Positions 47,897 through 56,314 of a DNA stretch of 64,000 bases are shown here, in pieces. The stretch is from Verrucomicrobiaceae bacterium. Its GTDB lineage: Bacteria; Verrucomicrobiota; Verrucomicrobiia; Verrucomicrobiales; Akkermansiaceae. Below the pieces are notes generated by a model. It ran no database searches, was not told the origin of the DNA, and saw nothing but the letters and a program-made list of their open reading frames with translations. Within the stretch, counting starts at the first letter, position 1. The number at the start of each line of letters is the position of its first letter. The stretch spans positions 124,001-188,000 of the forward strand of contig JAIXOR010000016.1 of the NCBI GenBank assembly GCA_027486655.1, written 5' to 3'. The position numbers and the translations under genes were made by a program.

Positions 47897-49546
47897 ATGG
47901 CAGGGAGGTTTGGAAATGGGTTTGGCCGGTGGGTGATCCGCCGGGGGCTGGGCTTGGCCGTGGTTTTGGGGGCGGGGCTGGCGGTGGCGGAGGATGGTCG
48001 ATCGCCTGCGGCGGCTTCGCTGGTGGGGATGCGTGAGGCATGGGATCGGCCGGCGGAGGGGCCAGTGGAGGTGGCTTTCGTGGAGGCGGAGAGGAACTCG
48101 CGTCTGGCGGCGGAGGCGTTTTTCCGGAGCCGGAAATACATCGATGGCTGGCTGGCGCACGCGGATCCGGAGAGTGGCTTGATCCCGCGGAATCTGAAGG
48201 ATCGGTATTGGAATGGTCGGGATGCGGCTGCGGACAACTACTCGTTCATGGTGCTCACTGCGGCGATGACCGACCGGCCCTTGCTGGAGGGGCGGCTCCG
48301 CGAGATGCTGCGCACGGAGATGCGGCTGACGCGGCGGGTGGACCGTTTGCCGGATGACTATGACTTCCGCACCCGTTCGTGGCGGCGGGCGTCGATCGAT
48401 CGCGATGCGATGATCTTCGACGGTGCGGAGTATGCCAAGGACGGGCTGCTTTACATCACCGAGTGGTCCGGCCGCGGGCCGTGGACCGAGCGGATGACGG
48501 GCATCATCGAGGACATTTGGAAAGATCCGGCGATCGAAACCCCTTTCGGCCGGATCCCGACGGAGAACTTCGAGGTGAATGGCGACTTGCTCCAGGTGGG
48601 GTCGCGTCTGTTCTGGCTGACCGGCGACCGCGTGCATCTGGAGCGGGCGGCGAGGATCGGCGACTACTTTCTGTTAGGAAAACGTCACCCGACGCGGGAT
48701 GCGGACTCTCTGACGCTGGGGGATCATTCCTGCGAGGTGATCAACGGTTTGTCGGAGTTGTATTTCGCCGTATCGAGGGCGTGGCCTGAGAAGCGGGAGG
48801 CGTATCGCGCGCCCTTGCATGAGATGTTCGACCGCATTCTGGAAACGGCGGTGGATGAGACCGGGCTGATGTTCAGCACGGTGAATCCGCGGAGTGGCAA
48901 GGTGATCGATGCAAGCCTGACGGACAACTGGGGCTACAACTACGATGGATTCCACACCGTGTGGCAGGTGGATGGCGTCGTGAGGTATCGGGATGCGGTT
49001 CGCAAGGCCTTGTCCGGGTTGAAGAGGCATCATTCCGGACGGGCATGGGAAGCCGGGAGTGCGGATGGACTGGCGGATGCGATCGAAGGTGCGATCACCC
49101 TGCTCAACCGCGAGCCGGTTCCCAGCGCCCATGAGTGGGTGGATTCCGAAATCCGGTTGATGTGGGGCAAGCAGCGTCCGGACGGAGTGATCGAGGGCTG
49201 GCATGGCGACGGGAACTTCGCGCGCACCTCGTTGATGTATGCCTTGCTGAAGACCCAGGGTTGCCGGTTGGAGCCGTGGCGGGCGGACCTGAGGGTGGGG
49301 GCGACGCGCGAGGGGGACCGCATCCGGCTGCACCTTTCAGCGGCGGAGCCATGGAGCGGGCGTTTGATCTTCGACAGGCCGCGGCATCGCACGATCATGA
49401 ATCTTCCGGTGGATTACCCGCGGATCAACCAGTTTCCCGAGTGGTTCACGCTGCCGCCGGAGCTTCATCCGGACGGCCTGGCGCTCATGCTGGAGCCGGG
49501 GCGGGCGCGGCATCTCGAAGTGGACTCCCGCGGAGTGGTCCGCTGA
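47897..49546 (+). CDS. secreted six-hairpin (alpha/alpha)6 glycosidase-like protein
   Basis: 549 aa from ATG 47897; GTG 47810 and GTG 47933 are alternative starts. A signal peptide (IRRGLGLAVVLGAGLAVA) follows basic residues. The rest is alpha-helical with toroid-like motifs: NLKDRYWNGRDAAADNYSFMVLTA, FEVNGDLLQVGSRLFWLTGD, TDNWGYNYDGFHTVWQVDG and WGKQRPDGVIEGWHGDGNFARTSLMYALL. I do not recognise a numbered GH family. Its position beside a GH105-like gene, transporter and regulator suggests sugar processing. It is the first complete gene right of the tRNA fragment. Confidence 0.7.
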   Translation: MAGRFGNGFGRWVIRRGLGLAVVLGAGLAVAEDGRSPAAASLVGMREAWDRPAEGPVEVAFVEAERNSRLAAEAFFRSRKYIDGWLAHADPESGLIPRNLKDRYWNGRDAAADNYSFMVLTAAMTDRPLLEGRLREMLRTEMRLTRRVDRLPDDYDFRTRSWRRASIDRDAMIFDGAEYAKDGLLYITEWSGRGPWTERMTGIIEDIWKDPAIETPFGRIPTENFEVNGDLLQVGSRLFWLTGDRVHLERAARIGDYFLLGKRHPTRDADSLTLGDHSCEVINGLSELYFAVSRAWPEKREAYRAPLHEMFDRILETAVDETGLMFSTVNPRSGKVIDASLTDNWGYNYDGFHTVWQVDGVVRYRDAVRKALSGLKRHHSGRAWEAGSADGLADAIEGAITLLNREPVPSAHEWVDSEIRLMWGKQRPDGVIEGWHGDGNFARTSLMYALLKTQGCRLEPWRADLRVGATREGDRIRLHLSAAEPWSGRLIFDRPRHRTIMNLPVDYPRINQFPEWFTLPPELHPDGLALMLEPGRARHLEVDSRGVVR

Positions 49547-49615
49547 GGGGAAATCCGGGCTCGGCATCCGGCGGTGGATCTGACAGGACTCGCGCGGGCC
49601 CGGGATGGCTCCGCA

Positions 49616-50878
49616 ATGATGGAAGACGAACCTGGGAATGAATCCGGCATGGAGCCGAGGATGGTGCGGAGAAACTTCGCCTGTCTGGTGTGGATGGGTT
49701 CGGTGTTCGCGATGGGTTGGTCCGAGGTGGTGGTGGTGCTGCAACCCCTGCTGGTTCACTATGGAGCGAGCAACACGCAGATCGGCATGGTGCAGGGTGT
49801 GTTGATCGCGACCTTGCCGGGGATGTTCCTCTCGCCATGGATCACGCGGCGGTTCCGGCGGAAGAAGGTCTATCTGTTTGTGACCGACTCGTTGTATCTG
49901 CTGCCGGTGGGGGTGGTGGGAGCGGTGGTCTGGGCCGGCGGCGCGGGTGGGGATGCGGCGATGGTGGGCTTCATCGTTTGGGCGATGTTGCTGGGGCAGG
50001 TGGCGGCGGGTTTTGGCGGTTTGCCGAACCAGGAGTTTTTCACCGCCTGCATTCCGATGCGCCTGCGCGGGCGGCTTGCCGGGGTTTCCGCGGGGTTGGG
50101 TGGCTTGCTGGGATTGGCGGCGGGGGGCATCGCGGCCTGGGTGCTGGCGGTGTTGCCGAAGCCGCAGGCGTATGGGGCCTTGTTGGTTCTCGCGTGGTTC
50201 CTTTGCCAGATCGCGGACTCGGCGGTGCTGCTGGCGAAAGAGCCGCCGACTCCGGTCGAGCGTTCCCCGCGGCCTTGGGGGAAGGCGATGTGGCGGGCGT
50301 TTTTCGGCGATCGGAGGTTTTTGAAAGTGGCGTTGGCGGTGTGTTTGATTTCCCCGGTGATGGGGCAGCTTGCGGTGTTTTCGAGCGTGTTTGCGTTTCG
50401 GGAGCTCGGCTTCAAGGCGCAGATGGCAGCCTGGCTGGGGATGACGGCCTCCGGGGCGAGGCTGGCGCTGAGTCCGGCCGCCGGCTGGCTGACGGATTCA
50501 TGGGGGGCGCGGCCCTCGTTGTTGCTCTGGGCGGGGCTTTCCTGTGCGGGGATGGCGATGCTGGCGATTGCGCCCGGCGTGGTCACGGTGTTTGCAGCGG
50601 CGGCGATCGCCGCGGTGGCGGGCAGTGGATTTTCCGGAGCGATGAATGCCCTCACGAGTGGGATTCCCAAGCCGGAGCATCGGGCGGGTCACTTCACGTT
50701 GCTGGGGTTCTGCATGATCGCCGCGAACTCGGCCGGGCCGGTCCTGGCCGGAGCCTTGTTCGATGCCTTGCCCTATCGTGGTGGTTTCGCGGTGCTGGCA
50801 GCGATGTTTGCCGGGCTGATGGTCTTCTGTTATCTCCTGCTGCGCGACTTGAGCGCGAGGCCGGAAGACTACGTGTGA
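49616..50878 (+). CDS. major facilitator superfamily transporter
   Basis: About 420 aa with 12 predicted membrane helices. The loop between helices 2 and 3 carries the MFS-like basic motif (WITRRFRRKKVYLF); a similar GWLTDSWGARPS lies between helices 8 and 9. The start is uncertain: ATG 49616 or 49619, or ATG 49661 (MVRRNFACLVW), which has GGAG six bases upstream and the usual short N-terminus. In this gene order it probably imports the sugar released by the neighbouring glycosidases; the substrate is unknown. Confidence 0.88.
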   Translation: MMEDEPGNESGMEPRMVRRNFACLVWMGSVFAMGWSEVVVVLQPLLVHYGASNTQIGMVQGVLIATLPGMFLSPWITRRFRRKKVYLFVTDSLYLLPVGVVGAVVWAGGAGGDAAMVGFIVWAMLLGQVAAGFGGLPNQEFFTACIPMRLRGRLAGVSAGLGGLLGLAAGGIAAWVLAVLPKPQAYGALLVLAWFLCQIADSAVLLAKEPPTPVERSPRPWGKAMWRAFFGDRRFLKVALAVCLISPVMGQLAVFSSVFAFRELGFKAQMAAWLGMTASGARLALSPAAGWLTDSWGARPSLLLWAGLSCAGMAMLAIAPGVVTVFAAAAIAAVAGSGFSGAMNALTSGIPKPEHRAGHFTLLGFCMIAANSAGPVLAGALFDALPYRGGFAVLAAMFAGLMVFCYLLLRDLSARPEDYV

Positions 50879-50980
50879 AAGGCTCCCGGAGTCCTCGACC
50901 GGGCGACGCAAAAAAGCACCTGCATGACGCAACAATGCCCCTCCCTCGGACAGGGGGGCTGTTTAGTCTGAAACCATTCA

Positions 50981-51853
50981 TTGAACTGGAACCCAACAGA
51001 TGGCGCTCCGCGTTTCGGAATCCGCGCCCATGACATCGGAACATTCCCTGCGGACGAGCTTGCCCGCCGTGTTTCCGAGGCGGGCCTGGATTGCGTGCAG
51101 CTGGCCTTGGCCAAGGCGATTTCCGGCGTGGATTTCCGCCCGGGTTCGCTAGGGCCCGAGCTGGCCGCAGCCATTGCGGGGGACTTCCGCCGTCACCGGG
51201 TGGGCATCGAGGTGCTGGGCTGTTACGTGAATCCAATCCATCCGGACCTGGAAGCGCGTGCGGCCGGCATTGCATGGTTCAAGGAACACCTTCGGCATGC
51301 GCGTGATTTCGGCTGCCAGATCGTGGCCTTGGAAAGTGGATCGCTGCACGCCGACCAAAGGCCTCATCATCCGGGAAACGAGTCCTCGGAGGCCTTCGAG
51401 GATCTTGTGGCGGTGCTTGCGGATCTGGTTGACGAAGCGGCGCATCACGGAGTGGTGGTGGGCATCGAACCGGTGCACGGGCACGTGCTGTCCACACCGG
51501 AAAAAACCCGCGTGCTGCTCGAGCGGATCACCTCGCCCCATCTGCAAGTGGTTTTCGATCCGGTGAATCTGCTTTCCCGCGATGACGCCGGGGATTCCGC
51601 CGGGGTCACGCGCCGTGCGCTGGAGGCCTTCGGCGATCGCATCTCGGTGGTGCATCTCAAGGATTTCCGGAGCGGTTCGGAAGGACTCGTCCCGTGTGCC
51701 GCCGGTTTGGGCGATTATGATTCCGCGCCTTTGCTGGAATGGCTTGCAAGGCACAAACCCACGGTGGCTGTCCTGTTGGAGGAGGCGGGGCCCGAAAGAA
51801 TCGCCGCCAGCCTCGCTTGTCTTCAGCGTCCTCTCACCCATCCCATTTCATGA
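50981..51853 (+). CDS. xylose isomerase-like TIM-barrel sugar isomerase/epimerase
   Basis: 290 aa, starting with TTG 50981 (no ATG in a suitable place; upstream ribosome-binding site not clear). The family metal-binding positions are visible as VVGIEPVHGH (Glu), VVFDPVNLL (Asp), VVHLKDF (His) and VLLEEAG (Glu). Cytoplasmic, predicted to interconvert a keto- and aldo-sugar or epimerise one. Its stop overlaps the GH105-like start (ATGA at 51850), so the two are probably translationally coupled. Confidence 0.85.
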   Translation: MNWNPTDGAPRFGIRAHDIGTFPADELARRVSEAGLDCVQLALAKAISGVDFRPGSLGPELAAAIAGDFRRHRVGIEVLGCYVNPIHPDLEARAAGIAWFKEHLRHARDFGCQIVALESGSLHADQRPHHPGNESSEAFEDLVAVLADLVDEAAHHGVVVGIEPVHGHVLSTPEKTRVLLERITSPHLQVVFDPVNLLSRDDAGDSAGVTRRALEAFGDRISVVHLKDFRSGSEGLVPCAAGLGDYDSAPLLEWLARHKPTVAVLLEEAGPERIAASLACLQRPLTHPIS

Positions 51854-53643
51854 ACAAGCCTTTGGACACTGTCAGGAGGATCGGGGACAAGCTCATCCGC
51901 GACACTCCCTTTGAATACCGCCTCGAGGTCACCAAGGTGGTGCCCACCCTTGACCGGATGCACTTCGTGGACTTCGGCCGGACCTTCGGGCTCGGCCGGC
52001 CGGCGGTGGCTTACGCATGGACCACGCTCACCTGTGAGGAGGACATGGAGCTCATCCTCCAGATCGAGCACAACGACGGCTGCCTGCTCCGCTTGAACGG
52101 TGAGACGATCTATCAGAACGAAGGCGACCGTGACATCCGCCTTCATTTCGACGAACGCAGTCTGGTCATGTCCCACGAGTGCCGTCTCCCGCTGCGCAAG
52201 GGGGCGAACACGCTGCTGGTGAAATCCGAAACCCGCGGTGCCGAGTGGACGGTTTTCCTGCAACCTCCGGCGACCAAGGGCGCGGTGATCCGTGACGGTG
52301 CGAACCCGCCGGGCATCGGCCTGCATGGCATCGACCGCGTGGATCCTGCGATCGCCGGGCTTTCCAACTGGCTGGTGGCAGGTCCGTTTCCGAATCCGGT
52401 GATGGGTGGATTCCGCGATGGTCTGCGTGTGCCGCACGGGCCGGAGAATGAGTTCCGTTTTGGCACGATGTATCCCGGTCTGGACGGACCGGTCACCTGG
52501 ACGATTCCGAAGGTGGAGATCCTCGGCGGCCTGATCGACCCGCTGCCCTGGGGAACCAACTATCATTGGAACTATCACAACGGCGGAGTGGCCTGGGCGA
52601 TGCAGGAACTTTCCCGCCTCTCCGGGGATGGGCGCTATGGCGAATACGCCTCGCGGTTCTGCGATTTCCACCTCAACGGCATCCCGTTCGTGGAGCATCA
52701 GGTCAAGACGCTCCATGCGGTGGATTGCGCCAATCATTTCATCATCGACACCCCGCTGTTGGATTTCACGCTTGCTCCGTCGCTGCCCTTCATCCGGAGG
52801 TTGCGGGAAGAGCCCGTGTTTCCTGGGCGTGAGCGTTACCTTGCATGGATCGGCCGGATGATCCGCTATGCCCGCGAGGAGCAGGTGCGTTTGCCCGGTC
52901 ATGGGATCTTCACGCGGACCACGCCGGTGGAATACACGACCTGGGTGGACGACATGTTCATGGGCATTCCGTTTCTGGTGCAGGCTTCTCTTTTCAGCGG
53001 GGATCCGGAGCTGCTGGATGATGCGGCACGGCAGGTGCTCGGTTTCAACACGCAGGTCTGGGATGAGGAGGCCGAGCTCTACATGCACGCCCGGTATTTT
53101 GGAAATCCGGCCAAGCTGCCGCATTGGTCGCGTTGCAACGGCTGGGCAAGCTGGGCGATGAGCGAGGTGCTTGCGCAGCTTCCGGCGGGCCATCGCGATC
53201 ATGCGGCGATCCTGGCGCACTTCCGTCGTCACTGCGCGTCGCTGCTCCGCCATCAGCACGAGTCCGGATTGTGGCCGAACGTGCTCGATCGACCGGATTC
53301 CGCTCTGGAGGTCTCCGGCTCGGCAATCTTCGTCATGGCGATGGCCCGTGGGGTGATGAGTGGCTGGCTGGAGCGCGACCGTTTCCTGCCTGCGGTGCTG
53401 CGGGGCTGGGACGGGCTGGAATCCCGGATCGAGGCGGATGGCACCGTGCATGCGATCTGCATGGGCACGATGTGCACCGAGGATGTGTCATACTATGTCA
53501 ACCGGCCGTTTTATGAAAACGACACCCACGGGCTCTTTGCGGTGCTGTTTGCGGGCATCGAGGTGGAGCGGCTGATCCAGGCGGAGGCGGCCTCCGGAGA
53601 GCTCGGCGGCGCGGTCGAGACCAGGGTGGCGGCGGCTGTCTGA
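51850..53643 (+). CDS. GH105/GH88-like unsaturated glycuronyl hydrolase with N-terminal beta domain
   Basis: 597 aa, no signal peptide, so probably cytoplasmic. Residues 1-170 form a beta-sandwich (LEVTKVVPTLDRMHFVDFG ... LRLNGETIYQNEGDRDIRL). The toroid from about 230 carries GH105 features: the WVDDMFMG motif with Asp367-Asp368, HWSRCNGWASWAMSEVL and RPDSALEVSGSAIFVMAMARG. Such enzymes hydrate the unsaturated uronic acid left by polysaccharide lyases, making it a possible partner for the heparinase II/III-like lyase of region 1, though it lies beyond the tRNA fragment. Confidence 0.83.
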   Translation: MNKPLDTVRRIGDKLIRDTPFEYRLEVTKVVPTLDRMHFVDFGRTFGLGRPAVAYAWTTLTCEEDMELILQIEHNDGCLLRLNGETIYQNEGDRDIRLHFDERSLVMSHECRLPLRKGANTLLVKSETRGAEWTVFLQPPATKGAVIRDGANPPGIGLHGIDRVDPAIAGLSNWLVAGPFPNPVMGGFRDGLRVPHGPENEFRFGTMYPGLDGPVTWTIPKVEILGGLIDPLPWGTNYHWNYHNGGVAWAMQELSRLSGDGRYGEYASRFCDFHLNGIPFVEHQVKTLHAVDCANHFIIDTPLLDFTLAPSLPFIRRLREEPVFPGRERYLAWIGRMIRYAREEQVRLPGHGIFTRTTPVEYTTWVDDMFMGIPFLVQASLFSGDPELLDDAARQVLGFNTQVWDEEAELYMHARYFGNPAKLPHWSRCNGWASWAMSEVLAQLPAGHRDHAAILAHFRRHCASLLRHQHESGLWPNVLDRPDSALEVSGSAIFVMAMARGVMSGWLERDRFLPAVLRGWDGLESRIEADGTVHAICMGTMCTEDVSYYVNRPFYENDTHGLFAVLFAGIEVERLIQAEAASGELGGAVETRVAAAV

Positions 53644-53694
53644 GGCTCGCTGTTTTATCGTCTTGTGTCCGGAGGAGGACGGCCTATCCATCCA

Positions 53695-54879
53695 GTGATC
53701 CGAAACCCAGTGACATCCCGGAAGAAAAAACGCATCGCGCTGATCGGACTGCCCGTTCTCCAGTCCGTGAACAATCTGTGCAACGCCGCCATCGCCCGGC
53801 GCGCGGAGGAGGGAGGGGACTGGAAGTTCGTGCTGAGTGCCGAGGCTTCGCTGGATGCGTTCCGTTTCCTGCGCACTCTGGATTGTGACGGGGCGATCGT
53901 GCGCATCATGAACACCGCGATGCTGCGCGAGGCGAAGAAAGTGCAGTTCCCCATCGTCAATGTTTCCTCATGGCTGGAGAAACCCGGTGTTCCCACCGTG
54001 CGGCATGACTACGATGCGGTGGGGCGCCTGGCTGCCGAGCACCTGTTGGAGAAAGGCTTCCGGCGCTTTGGCTGTGTGGTGGTGCCGGGCGGGTGGTACA
54101 TCGAGCAACGGCACAACGCGTTGGTGCGCACCCTGAGGGCCCACGGAGCCTCATTGAAGACCTTCCAGTTGCAAACGACCATGCCGGAGCTGGTCCAGCC
54201 GCTTGCGCAGGCGGAGAAACGCCGGTTTGTCGAATGGGTGCGCACGCTTCAGCGTCCGGCGGCCCTGGTGCTGATGGATGACTGGGATGCGCCCGCATTG
54301 ATGGAGTTGTGTCGGGAGGCCGGCTACGAGGTGCCTCGCGATCTGGTGATGATCACCACCGGTTGCCACAGCGAGGTGGAGCCGCTTTGCCGGGTGCCGC
54401 TCAGTGCGGTGCAGGAGGACCAGGAATTGCAGGCACGCCTCGCGGTGGAGTGCCTGGATGTGATCATGTCCGACCGGCAGCCGCGCGAGACGATGATCAA
54501 CGTGCCGCCGCTCGGTGTGGTCGAGCGGGCGTCCACGGCCACCATGGCGATCGAGGACCGGGAAGTGGCTCATGCCGTCGAGTTCATCCGTGCGCATGGC
54601 TTCGAGCCGATCAATGTGGCGGATGTGAGCAGCCGGGTGGATGTGGCCCGGGTGACGCTGGAGCGGCGTTTCCGACAGGTGATGGGCACGACGATGCACG
54701 GTTATCTTACCGAACTCAGGGTGCGGCGCGCAAAGGAGCTTTTGCTTTCCGATCCACCGGTGAGTCTGCAAGCCGTGGCACAGCAGTGCGGGCTGGCGGA
54801 CCGCCGCCGGCTCAACCAGGTGTTCCTGAGTGTGGCTGGCAAGTCCCCCGCGGCCTGGCTGCGGGAAGTGCGGGAATGA
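53695..54879 (+). CDS. AraC-family transcription regulator with periplasmic-binding-like sugar sensor (XylR type)
   Basis: About 394 aa. The first 270 residues are a LacI/periplasmic-binding-like effector domain (KKRIALIGLPVLQSVNNLC, YDAVGRLAAEHLLEKGFRRFGCV, VLMDDWDAPALMELCREAGYEVP). The last 100 hold two AraC helix-turn-helix motifs (VADVSSRVDVARVTLERRFRQ, VSLQAVAQQCGLADRRRLNQVF). GTG 53695 lies 16 bp after GGAGGAGG; GTG 53665 and GTG 53710 are alternatives. It is the obvious regulator of the 47.9-53.6 kb module and a candidate for the TGRCCAAT-type sites of region 1, the latter being speculation. Confidence 0.88.
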   Translation: MIRNPVTSRKKKRIALIGLPVLQSVNNLCNAAIARRAEEGGDWKFVLSAEASLDAFRFLRTLDCDGAIVRIMNTAMLREAKKVQFPIVNVSSWLEKPGVPTVRHDYDAVGRLAAEHLLEKGFRRFGCVVVPGGWYIEQRHNALVRTLRAHGASLKTFQLQTTMPELVQPLAQAEKRRFVEWVRTLQRPAALVLMDDWDAPALMELCREAGYEVPRDLVMITTGCHSEVEPLCRVPLSAVQEDQELQARLAVECLDVIMSDRQPRETMINVPPLGVVERASTATMAIEDREVAHAVEFIRAHGFEPINVADVSSRVDVARVTLERRFRQVMGTTMHGYLTELRVRRAKELLLSDPPVSLQAVAQQCGLADRRRLNQVFLSVAGKSPAAWLREVRE

Positions 54880-54898
54880 TGCCCCGGGTTCCGGGCTT

Positions 54899-55894
54899 TC
54901 AGCGTTTGAGGAAATCCGCGACGACCATGCGGTGATCGCTGTGGCGGGTGGTGACCACGCGGGATCGCACCGGTGAGAAGTGCCGGGTGGCGTAGAGGTG
55001 ATCGATCCTCAGAATGGGCAGCCTGCGCTGGAATGTGTTGCCCCAGCCGGTGCCTGCGGCGGCGAAGGCATCCACGAAATCGCGCGAAAGCTGGCGGTGC
55101 ACGATGTCGGTGGCGGGCGAGTTGAAATCCCCGCCGAGCAGGGTGGGGGTGTGGGGGAAATTCGTGGTTTTTTCCAGGATCTGCTGGGTGAGTGCGAGTT
55201 CGGAGCGGCGCAGGCTGCGGTTGGTGCGGTGTTCGTTCCAGGTGGCTCGCTGCCAGAAGCGGAGATTGGTGGCGGCGGACGCGAGGTGCACATTGACCAC
55301 CTCCATCTGGCTGCCGTCCGGCAGGGCGATGGTGACCTGTTGGTCGCGCTGGGCGGGGTTGCGGACTTCCCTGACGATCCGCCAGCGGGTGATCACGCCG
55401 TTGGTGAGGTGGGCCCGGTAATCGCCGCGGCCGCCATAGAGTGCGGTGGCGATCTGGCTGACCTGATAGGGCAGGGCGTCCTGGAGCAGCACGACATCGG
55501 GTTCCCAGGCGGCGAGGTCCGGCGAGGGATTGCCGAAGGAAAACGTGTGGCAGTTCAGGGTGACGACGCGAAGCACCGGTTGGCCGTCGTATCGAGCGGC
55601 AGGGCCCGGCAGCGGCGGGGCCTTGCCAAGGTTGGCCAGCACGCGGGCCTCATCCGCACCGACCAGCAGCGTCACGGCCCAGACCGCGGTCATGACCAGC
55701 GAAAGCGGTGCGCGCAGGAAGTAGAAGGCGGTCATCGCCGCGATCAGCCCGAGCCCGCCCCAGCTCCAGATCGGCAGCACAGTGAAGGCGGCGAAGCGGT
55801 CCGGTTGCCTCGCGAAACAATAGACCGTGAACAAATGCAGCAGCAGCGAGGCTCCCACGAGCGTCCATCCGGTGCGGCGTCTCAGGGCGGACAT
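54899..55894 (-). CDS. membrane-anchored endonuclease/exonuclease/phosphatase family protein
   Basis: 331 aa. Three hydrophobic helices occupy residues 10-90, followed by an EEP domain facing out or into the periplasm. Family motifs: TLNCHTF, VNVHLASA, LLGGDFNSPATD and TTRHSDHRMVVADF. The usual Mg-binding Glu of LLQE is Asp here (VVLLQDA), a conservative change that could weaken activity. Substrate unknown. It follows ebfC by 45 bp and ends 19 bp from the convergent regulator gene. Confidence 0.85.
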   Translation of the reverse strand: MSALRRRTGWTLVGASLLLHLFTVYCFARQPDRFAAFTVLPIWSWGGLGLIAAMTAFYFLRAPLSLVMTAVWAVTLLVGADEARVLANLGKAPPLPGPAARYDGQPVLRVVTLNCHTFSFGNPSPDLAAWEPDVVLLQDALPYQVSQIATALYGGRGDYRAHLTNGVITRWRIVREVRNPAQRDQQVTIALPDGSQMEVVNVHLASAATNLRFWQRATWNEHRTNRSLRRSELALTQQILEKTTNFPHTPTLLGGDFNSPATDIVHRQLSRDFVDAFAAAGTGWGNTFQRRLPILRIDHLYATRHFSPVRSRVVTTRHSDHRMVVADFLKR

Positions 55895-55939
55895 GACGGG
55901 AAGATGGGGGGTGGAGTCCCGGAGGGCGGACCCGGGATC

Positions 55940-56245
55940 CTAGAGGCCCGGGATGCCAAGACCGCCGGTGAGTTTCTTCATCTCCGCCGCGGCCTTTTCC
56001 TTGCCGGTGTGGATGGCTTCCTGCACGGCCTTGAGCACGAGGTCCTCGAGGAATTCGACATCGGACGGATCCACCACCGAGGGGTCGATGCGGATCGAGA
56101 GCACATCGCCCGCGCAGGTGGCCGTGGCGGTCACCTTGCCACCGCCCGCGCTGGCTTCCACCGTTTGGTTGGCGAGTTCTTCCTGCTTGGCGGCCAGCCC
56201 GGCCTGCATCTGCTGGGCTTGTTTCATCAGTTTGGCGATGTTCAT
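55940..56245 (-). CDS. ebfC: YbaB/EbfC family nucleoid-associated protein
   Basis: 101 aa, normal length. The N-terminal helix MNIAKLMKQAQQMQAGLAAKQEEL and the strand GGGKVTATATCAGDVLSIRIDPSVV, then VLKAVQEAIHTGKEKAAAEMKKLTGGLGIPGL, are diagnostic. Dimeric tweezer-like DNA-binding protein of the cytoplasm. It lies 69 bp downstream of dnaX on the same strand, the classic dnaX-ybaB order. Confidence 0.95.
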   Translation of the reverse strand: MNIAKLMKQAQQMQAGLAAKQEELANQTVEASAGGGKVTATATCAGDVLSIRIDPSVVDPSDVEFLEDLVLKAVQEAIHTGKEKAAAEMKKLTGGLGIPGL

Positions 56246-56314
56246 GATGGATTGGGGATAAGGGTTGTCGGGTGAAAGGATGGAAGCGGGGTTCGGCGGC
56301 TCTTTGCCAGGGTC

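Noticed and set aside
47608-48237. Minus-strand ORF ending VGFEPTTFRL.
   Set aside because: The ending is the well-known translation of the tRNA T-arm on the opposite strand; the frame also shadows the real + strand gene.
3350-48680. Apparent abundance of GTTAG/CTAAC pentamers, many at Leu-Thr codon pairs.
   Set aside because: A rough count is not above what base composition alone predicts, and CTA codons also occur outside this context; not enough for a DNA motif claim.
50935-50962. GCCCCTC/GGGGGGC stem-loop as a terminator after the MFS gene.
   Set aside because: Only seven pairs with a wobble and no T-run; the next gene follows at once on the same strand.
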